Source of the DNA: Geothrix limicola
GTDB taxonomy: Bacteria; Acidobacteriota; Holophagae; Holophagales; Holophagaceae
Assembly: GCF_030268085.1 (NCBI RefSeq)
Contig: NZ_BSDE01000001.1
Coordinates: 558,001 to 622,000, forward strand
Direction of reading: 5' to 3'
DNA: 64,000 nt
The notes under the pieces were generated by a model, which was not told the DNA's origin, made no database searches, and was given only the letters and a program-made list of their open reading frames with translations. Positions 58,848-64,000 of this stretch are shown here, piece after piece. How positions within the stretch are numbered: position 1 is the first letter of the stretch; each line of letters opens with the position of its first letter. A program made the position numbers and the translations under genes.

Positions 58848-60722
58848 ATGCGTTTGCTGTTCGCTGGATTGCTCTCTGTCGTGCTGGCGGCGGCTCCGCC
58901 GGCCCCGAAGGATTGCGTCGCCTGCCATGACGTGGACCTGGTGGTCTTCGAGGCCTCCAAGCACGCCAGCATGGGGTGCACCGGTTGTCACAGCAGCATC
59001 ACGAAGGCCCCCCACGACGGCAAACCGGCACCGGTGAAGTGCGCCACCTGCCACGAGGAAGAGGTCAAGGCCTACGCCAAGAGCGTTCATGGCCTGGCCC
59101 GGCAGAGCGGCATGTCCGACGCCGCCACCTGTTCTTCCTGCCATGGATCGCCGCACACGATCCTGGGCTCCAGCGAGCCTGGTTCCAATACGAACAAGAA
59201 GAACCTGCCGCGCACCTGCGGGAGCTGCCACTCGAATCCCGACTTCCTCGCCAAGCACAAGATCCCCTTCGTGAAGCCTGTGGAGGCCTACCAGGTCAGC
59301 GTGCATGGCCGTGAGGTGGCCAAGGGCAACTCGGCCGCTGCCGGCTGCTCCGACTGCCACGGCAGCCACGACATCCTCGCCTCGACGGATCCCAAGGCCA
59401 AGGTCAACCGCGCCAACGTGGCCGATACCTGCGGCGTCTGCCACAACGAGGTCCAGACCGTCTACGCCGACAGTGTCCACGGCCTGGCGGTGAAGCGGGG
59501 TTCCAAGGATTCCCCGACCTGCACCGGCTGCCACGGCGAGCACAACATCCTGGCGCCCAAGGATCCCGGATCCATGGTCAACGCGGCCCGCGTGTCCGCC
59601 GTGACCTGCGGCCGCTGCCACGGGGATGAGCGCCTCAACTCCCGCTACGATTTCGGCGACAAGGTGCCGGCCTTCCAGGACAGCTTCCACGGCCTCGCCA
59701 TCCGCGGGGGCCAGAAGACCGCCGCCAACTGCGCCTCCTGCCATGGTGTGCACAACATCCTGTCTTCGGCGGATATCCGTTCCACCGTCAATCCCGCGAA
59801 CCTCAAGCAGACCTGTGGCCAGTGCCATCCCGGCGTGGGCGACAAGATCACCGTGAGCAAGGTCCACGTCCGCATGGCGGGCGGCGTCGAGCACATCTCG
59901 GTGAAGTGGATCCGCCTGACCTACTACATGCTCATCCCGATGACCATCGGCTTCATGCTGTTCCACAACGGCCTGGATTGGCTGGCCAAGCTGCGCCGCC
60001 ACAAGCCGCATCACGGCACGGGCGAGCAGCTGCCGCGCATGAACAAGTGGTTCCGCATCACCCACGGCATGGTGATGGTCAGCTTCATCACCCTCGTCCT
60101 CACGGGCTTTGCGCTGAAGTTCCCCGAATCCGCCTGGGTGAAGGTCATGGGGCTGAACGGCACGGGTGTGCTCCGCGGCCTCCTGCACCGCATCGCCGCG
60201 GTCGTCATCATGGCTGCCACGGTGCTGCACCTGATCCACCTGATCCTGGTCAAGCGCGACCGCGTCATCCTCAAGGAGCTGCTGCCGGGCCTTCAGGACG
60301 CCAAGGACATCCTCAACGCGATCCGGTACAACCTCGGCCTGACTGATAAGCGCCCCACCTTCGGCATGTTCGGCTACGCCGAGAAGATGGAGTACTGGGC
60401 CTTCATGTGGGGCACGGTCGTGATGGCGGTGACCGGCGTCCTGCTCTGGGCGCAGAACTGGAGCCTCGCCCGCTTCCCCATCTGGGTGATGGATGCCGCC
60501 ACGGCCGCCCACTACTACGAAGCGATCCTGGCCACCCTCTCGATCCTCGTCTGGCACTGGTATCTCGTCATCTTCGATCCCGAGGTCTACCCGATGGACA
60601 TGGCCTGGCTGACGGGCAAGGCCTCGGCGGACCACATCCGCGAAACCCGTCCGGAGTACTACGCCGAATTGATGAAAAAGACGGAAAGCGGTGAGTCCGA
60701 CACCGAGCCCGAAGCGAAGTAG
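58848..60722 (+). CDS. Undecaheme cytochrome c fused to b-type membrane domain (CbcL-like)
   Basis: The protein has 624 residues and a signal peptide (about 1-18). Eleven CxxCH sites lie between residues 23 and about 330, starting CVACH, CTGCH, CATCH, CSSCH and CGSCH, and ending CASCH and CGQCH. Many are preceded by repeated phrases such as SVHGLA and DSFHGLA, and heme-ligand histidines are plentiful. The C-terminal part (about 350-600) has four or more helices with paired histidines (ITHGMVMVSFITLVLTGFAL, HRIAAVVIMAATVLHLIHL), as in cytochrome b561/FdnI-type quinone-linked domains. This layout is that of Geobacter CbcL, which takes electrons from menaquinol to periplasmic acceptors in metal reduction. 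GAGG lies five bases before ATG 58848. Confidence 0.92.
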   Translation: MRLLFAGLLSVVLAAAPPAPKDCVACHDVDLVVFEASKHASMGCTGCHSSITKAPHDGKPAPVKCATCHEEEVKAYAKSVHGLARQSGMSDAATCSSCHGSPHTILGSSEPGSNTNKKNLPRTCGSCHSNPDFLAKHKIPFVKPVEAYQVSVHGREVAKGNSAAAGCSDCHGSHDILASTDPKAKVNRANVADTCGVCHNEVQTVYADSVHGLAVKRGSKDSPTCTGCHGEHNILAPKDPGSMVNAARVSAVTCGRCHGDERLNSRYDFGDKVPAFQDSFHGLAIRGGQKTAANCASCHGVHNILSSADIRSTVNPANLKQTCGQCHPGVGDKITVSKVHVRMAGGVEHISVKWIRLTYYMLIPMTIGFMLFHNGLDWLAKLRRHKPHHGTGEQLPRMNKWFRITHGMVMVSFITLVLTGFALKFPESAWVKVMGLNGTGVLRGLLHRIAAVVIMAATVLHLIHLILVKRDRVILKELLPGLQDAKDILNAIRYNLGLTDKRPTFGMFGYAEKMEYWAFMWGTVVMAVTGVLLWAQNWSLARFPIWVMDAATAAHYYEAILATLSILVWHWYLVIFDPEVYPMDMAWLTGKASADHIRETRPEYYAELMKKTESGESDTEPEAK

Positions 60723-60894
60723 GCACCCGCCCGGCCGGATTTGAGAACCCGAGGCGATTCGTTGATGGTACATTCCTGTGACACTCATCACTGACTCAAA
60801 GAAGGCCAGGCTTCACACTCGCTTCTAGTACGGTCCTTGCTTCACAACCTTGACTCGACCCACGAATTCGAGTCCCCCCTTCAGAGGAGCACTC

Positions 60895-61131
60895 ATGCGT
60901 CGCATCACCCTGCTCACCGCCGCCCTCGTCCTGGCCCTGGCCCCCGTCGCCAACGCCAAGCCCACCACGGTCAAGGGTGCCAAGTGCACCGTTTGCCACC
61001 AGGCTCTGCCGGCCAAGAAGGACAACCTCACAAAGGTTGCCGCCGACATGCTCGTCAAGCACAAGACCGAAGCGAGCTGCAAGGAATGCCACGGCTGGGC
61101 CGATGGCAAGCTGACCAGCAAGAAGAAGTAA
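60895..61131 (+). CDS. Small diheme c-type cytochrome
   Basis: This 78-residue protein has a signal peptide (about 1-21) and two heme sites, C31-T-V-C34-H35 and C62-K-E-C65-H66. It is lysine-rich (KKDNLTK and a KKK end). The size and two motifs suggest a c7-like or fragment-type carrier. AGAGGAG precedes ATG 60895. It follows the undecaheme gene by 172 bases and ends before a strong hairpin, so it probably serves the same respiratory chain. Confidence 0.85.
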   Translation: MRRITLLTAALVLALAPVANAKPTTVKGAKCTVCHQALPAKKDNLTKVAADMLVKHKTEASCKECHGWADGKLTSKKK

Positions 61132-61148
61132 CCTTCACTTCAAACGCA

Positions 61149-61181
61149 GAAACGGCGCCGATTCCGGCGCCGTTTCTCTTT
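61149..61181. terminator. Hairpin terminator between cytochrome and mutase genes
   Basis: GAAACGGCGCC at 61149-61159 and GGCGCCGTTTC at 61166-61176 form a perfect stem with a six-base loop, followed by TCTTT. The genes on both sides converge here, so it may serve both. Confidence 0.88.
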
Positions 61182-61196
61182 GTGGACTGGCCCTGG

Positions 61197-62897
61197 CTAC
61201 AGGCCGAGCAGCTTGCGCGCCTCGGCTTCCAGGCGGTCCAGCAGAGCGGCATCCGTGCGGCTCTGGAGGTAGACCTTCAGCTTGGGCTCGGTGCCGCTGG
61301 GGCGGAAGGCCGCGAAGGCGCCGCCCTGCAGCCGGAACTTCAGCACGTTGCTGCGGGGGATGGGCAGCGCGGCAGCACGATTGTCCGGCCGGTCGAGGAT
61401 GGTCTCGCTGCGCCCCTCGCCGTGCCACAGGCCCGTCTGGAAATCCTCCCAGCTGACGACCTTCTCTCCGCCCAGCGTCGCGAGCCCGGCCGTGCGGATG
61501 CGCTCCATCGCCTCGGCGAACCGCTTGGCGCCACCCGGCCGGGGATCCTCGAGGTTCACCAGGCGGTTGTGGAAGGCGCCGACCTTGGCCATGAGCGCGT
61601 CCACCGCCTCGAAGAGGGTCAGGCCCAGGGCCTTGTAGTGGCCCGCCATTTCGGCGACGACGAGGGCGGCGGTGACGCCGTCCTTGTCCCGCAAGCTGGG
61701 GGGGATCAACATGCCGTAGCTTTCTTCGGCGCTGAAGGCGTAGGCCTCGCCGAGCGCTTCCAGGCGGTCCATGCACACGGCGATGTTCTTGAAGCCCGTG
61801 AGGGTCCACACGACGGGCAGCCCGTAATGCCGGGCCACATCGGCCATGAAGTCGGAGGTGACCACCGTGCTGACGACGGCGCCCTTCCGGCCCTTCTGGG
61901 TGCAGAAGTAGTCCAGGGTGAGCGCGGCGAGATCATTGCCGGACATGAGCTCCCAGGCCCCGTTCCGCTTGGCGACCACACCGATGCGGTCGGCGTCGGG
62001 ATCGTTGGAGAGGATGACTTCCATGTCAGCGGCCTCGGCCTCACGCAGCGGCGCCGCGTAGGCGGCCAGCTCTTCGGGATTGGGCCTCGGGGCCGTGGGG
62101 AAGGTGCCGTCCTGCACGCCCTGACTGGGGCTCACGGTCAGGGGCAGGCCCGCCTGCTCGAAGAGGGTGGGGACGAAGGCGATGCCCGTGCCGTGGAAGG
62201 GCGTGTAAAGGATCCGGGCCGGCGTGAAGGCCTTGGGATGCTGCAGCAGATCCTGGCCGAGGGCGAGGTAGGCCTTCTCGATGGCGGCAGGGATCGGCTT
62301 GATGCGCTCCGCGGGCGCGGTGGGCGGCACGGGCACGACGGGCAGCGCCGCCATGTGGGCCTCGATCTCGGCATCCCAGGGATCGACCACCTGGCCGCCA
62401 AGGTCGTTGTAGGCCTTGAAGCCGTTGTATTCCTTCGGATTGTGGCTGGCGGTGATGATCACGCCGCAGGCGGATCCCAGCGCCTTCATCGCAAAGCAGA
62501 GGAAGGGCGTGGGCAGGGGGCGCGTGCCGAGGAACACCTCGTAGCCCGCGGCGGCCAGCACGGCGGCGCTTTCCTTGGCGAAGACCTCCGAATTGATGCG
62601 CGTGTCGTAGCCCACCACGGCGATCTTCTTGGCAGGCGCGTGGGCCTTGGCCACGGCCGCCAGGGCCATGGTGGTGCGGCGCACGTTGGGCTGGTTCATC
62701 CGGCGCAGGCCGGCGGCCATGAAGCCGCGCAGGCCACCGGTGCCGAAGGCGAGGGGCTCGAAGAAGCGGTCTTCCAGCTCCGCGACGGCCTTGGCATCAC
62801 CGGCCTCAGCCGCCTTCACCAGGGGCTCCAGCTCCGCCCGCAGCTCGGCTTCGAGGTGGGCGTGGGAGAGATACTGTTTCGCTGCATTCAGGGACAT
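61197..62897 (-). CDS. Phosphoglucomutase/phosphomannomutase family protein
   Basis: This 566-residue alpha-D-phosphohexomutase has FGTGGLRGFMAAGLRRMN near the N-terminus, the phosphoserine loop GVIITASHNPKEYNGFK, the metal loop DPDADRIG and the sugar-phosphate binding loop FRPSGTEPKLKVY. It is of the long, PgcA-like type. It interconverts the 1- and 6-phosphates of glucose (or mannose), feeding glycogen and envelope sugars. ATG 62897 is used. It converges on the cytochrome block. Confidence 0.93.
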   Translation of the reverse strand: MSLNAAKQYLSHAHLEAELRAELEPLVKAAEAGDAKAVAELEDRFFEPLAFGTGGLRGFMAAGLRRMNQPNVRRTTMALAAVAKAHAPAKKIAVVGYDTRINSEVFAKESAAVLAAAGYEVFLGTRPLPTPFLCFAMKALGSACGVIITASHNPKEYNGFKAYNDLGGQVVDPWDAEIEAHMAALPVVPVPPTAPAERIKPIPAAIEKAYLALGQDLLQHPKAFTPARILYTPFHGTGIAFVPTLFEQAGLPLTVSPSQGVQDGTFPTAPRPNPEELAAYAAPLREAEAADMEVILSNDPDADRIGVVAKRNGAWELMSGNDLAALTLDYFCTQKGRKGAVVSTVVTSDFMADVARHYGLPVVWTLTGFKNIAVCMDRLEALGEAYAFSAEESYGMLIPPSLRDKDGVTAALVVAEMAGHYKALGLTLFEAVDALMAKVGAFHNRLVNLEDPRPGGAKRFAEAMERIRTAGLATLGGEKVVSWEDFQTGLWHGEGRSETILDRPDNRAAALPIPRSNVLKFRLQGGAFAAFRPSGTEPKLKVYLQSRTDAALLDRLEAEARKLLGL

Positions 62898-62942
62898 GAC
62901 GGCCTCGTAAAGACAGAACGTATCGTGGGGAGGATGTGCCTA

Positions 62943-62977
62943 GGGTCAAGCACCGGGGTCAAGCACTCGGGTCAAGC
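62943..62977. repeat. Three tandem 13-bp repeats at the end of the PmbA-like gene
   Basis: GGGTCAAGC starts at 62943, 62956 and 62969, a 13-base period. The last copy contains the stop codon of the PmbA-like gene. The stretch is short and may be simple slippage. Confidence 0.7.
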
Positions 62978-64000
62978 GCCGCCGAGGGCGATGTCCTCCA
63001 GCAGGAGGCTCAGGCCCGCACTGCTTCCGTACCAGCGCAGATCATTGCCCAGGGCCACGATGCGGGTGAGGAAGTCGCGCAGGTTGCCCGCGAAGGTGAG
63101 CTTGTCCACGGGCTCGGCCAGCACGCCGTCGCGGATGCGGATGCCGCTGGCGCCCACGCTGAGATCGCCGCTGACGGGATCCACCGTGTGCAGGCCCATG
63201 ATCTCCGTGATGAGCACGCCGTTGCCGGCGAGCCTGTAGAGCGCCTCGGGAGCGGTGTTGCCGGGCAGGGGGAAGAGGTTGAAGGTGGTGGCGCTGGGCT
63301 GGCTGCCCAGGCCGCGGCCCGCCGTGCCCGTGGGCGCCATGCCCATTTCCGCGGCGGTCTTGAGGGTGTGCAGGTAGGTCTTCAGGACGCCGCCCTCCAG
63401 CAGCACATTGCGCCGCGTGGGCAGGCCCTCGGCGTCCCATGGCTCGGTGCCCAGGGCGGGGCAGCCGGGCGCTTCCGCGAGGCGGCCATCGTCCACGAGG
63501 GTGAGCAGGGGCGATGCGATGACTTCGCCCAGCTTGCCGGCGAAGAGGCTGCGCTGCTTGAGCACGGATTCCGCATCCAGCATGCCCGCCACGATGCCGA
63601 GCAGGTCGACGGCCACTTCCGGGTGCAGCACGACGGGATATTTCCCGGCGGGCAGCCGCTGGGGATTCAGCTTCCGCTCGCCCTTGAGGGCCGCCTCGGC
63701 ACCGATGGCGGCGAGATCCAGGTTGGGCCGGCGGGAGACATCCCAGTGCCAAGCGGCCTGGCGTTCCTCGCCGTCGGCCACGGCGAGCTCGATGGAGGCT
63801 GAGCAGCTGGATCCCACATCCGGGGTGCGCACGCCCTTCTGGGTCAGCAGCAGGCTGGCGCCCGTGCCGTCGCTCCAGGAGGCTTCGCGCACGGCGGCGA
63901 CCTTTGCGGAAGCCCGCCGGGCCTGGGTTTCCAGATCCAGGGCCCAGGCGATGCGCTGCTCGGGGGTGATGGCATCCACCGCGGGATCGAAACGGCTGGG
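62972..64000 (-). CDS. PmbA/TldE family metalloprotease-like protein, 5' end beyond window
   Basis: 343 residues are in the window and the frame stays open to the right edge; an internal GTG at 63979 is not the start. Features are GKYPVVLHPEVAVDLLGIV, SLFAGKLGEV, DAEGLPTRRNVLLEGGVL, ASGIRIRDGVLAEPV and LTFAGNLRDFL, which define the PmbA/TldE half of the TldD/TldE pair. TldE is the partner that lacks the metal site; the pair processes peptides such as microcins. The TldD gene is not in view. Confidence 0.88.
   Translation of the reverse strand, partial: PSRFDPAVDAITPEQRIAWALDLETQARRASAKVAAVREASWSDGTGASLLLTQKGVRTPDVGSSCSASIELAVADGEERQAAWHWDVSRRPNLDLAAIGAEAALKGERKLNPQRLPAGKYPVVLHPEVAVDLLGIVAGMLDAESVLKQRSLFAGKLGEVIASPLLTLVDDGRLAEAPGCPALGTEPWDAEGLPTRRNVLLEGGVLKTYLHTLKTAAEMGMAPTGTAGRGLGSQPSATTFNLFPLPGNTAPEALYRLAGNGVLITEIMGLHTVDPVSGDLSVGASGIRIRDGVLAEPVDKLTFAGNLRDFLTRIVALGNDLRWYGSSAGLSLLLEDIALGGA

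Overview
The window is GC-rich, densely coded bacterial chromosome with few gaps. Gene content suggests a Gram-negative, respiring, metal-reducer-like bacterium. The clues are a multiheme cytochrome fused to a b-type membrane anchor, three mini c-type cytochromes, a CcsA/ResB cytochrome c maturation pair, many PAS kinases and response regulators, and a meso-diaminopimelate type MurE. From memory this best fits the Acidobacteriota class Holophagae (Geothrix/Holophaga type). That placement is inference; no search was run. No tRNA, rRNA, CRISPR array, insertion sequence or prophage was seen.

Layout. (1) 1-8345: the tail of a HIT protein, then a tight five-gene signalling operon (two related PAS histidine kinases, a receiver-HDOD protein, two receiver proteins with eroded HD-GYP domains), facing a lone receiver on the other strand. 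(2) 8592-21210: a division and cell wall (dcw) cluster, mraZ-rsmH-ftsL-ftsI-murE-(sua5)-murF-mraY-murD, preceded by five AGTGG boxes with an exact 10-bp period. An antisense EAL gene and a FAD-dependent hydroxyacid oxidase sit inside or next to it. (3) 21224-28340: a secreted protein, the CcsA/ResB pair with a lipoprotein, and phenylalanine hydroxylase with its pterin dehydratase and a LysR regulator. (4) 28372-41139: mixed housekeeping genes (rRNA/tRNA methyltransferase, beta-barrel protein, thioredoxin-like protein, two GNATs, alcohol dehydrogenase, degenerate GGDEF protein, pyrC, guaB, orphan ABC ATPase, DUF465 protein, hutI). (5) 41315-52371: six overlapping genes built around a 1582-residue alpha-2-macroglobulin. 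They resemble the yfa cluster of E. coli and the mag cluster of Pseudomonas. Here they include a small SxxK/SxN/KTG penicillin-binding-like protein and a protein joining an HELTH peptidase-like region to a SpoIID-like region. (6) 52368-57781: a GIY-YIG gene with a duplicated 5' end, a low-complexity secreted protein, rpe, an amidohydrolase and methylmalonyl-CoA mutase large subunit. (7) 57893-61131: the cytochrome block. (8) 61197-64000: a phosphohexomutase and a PmbA/TldE-type protein cut by the window edge.

Most interesting points: the macroglobulin cluster with its peptidoglycan-directed partners, the paired pseudo-HD-GYP response regulators, the phased MraZ boxes, the split GIY-YIG gene, and a dispersed CCGCAGAGAACGC-type repeat.
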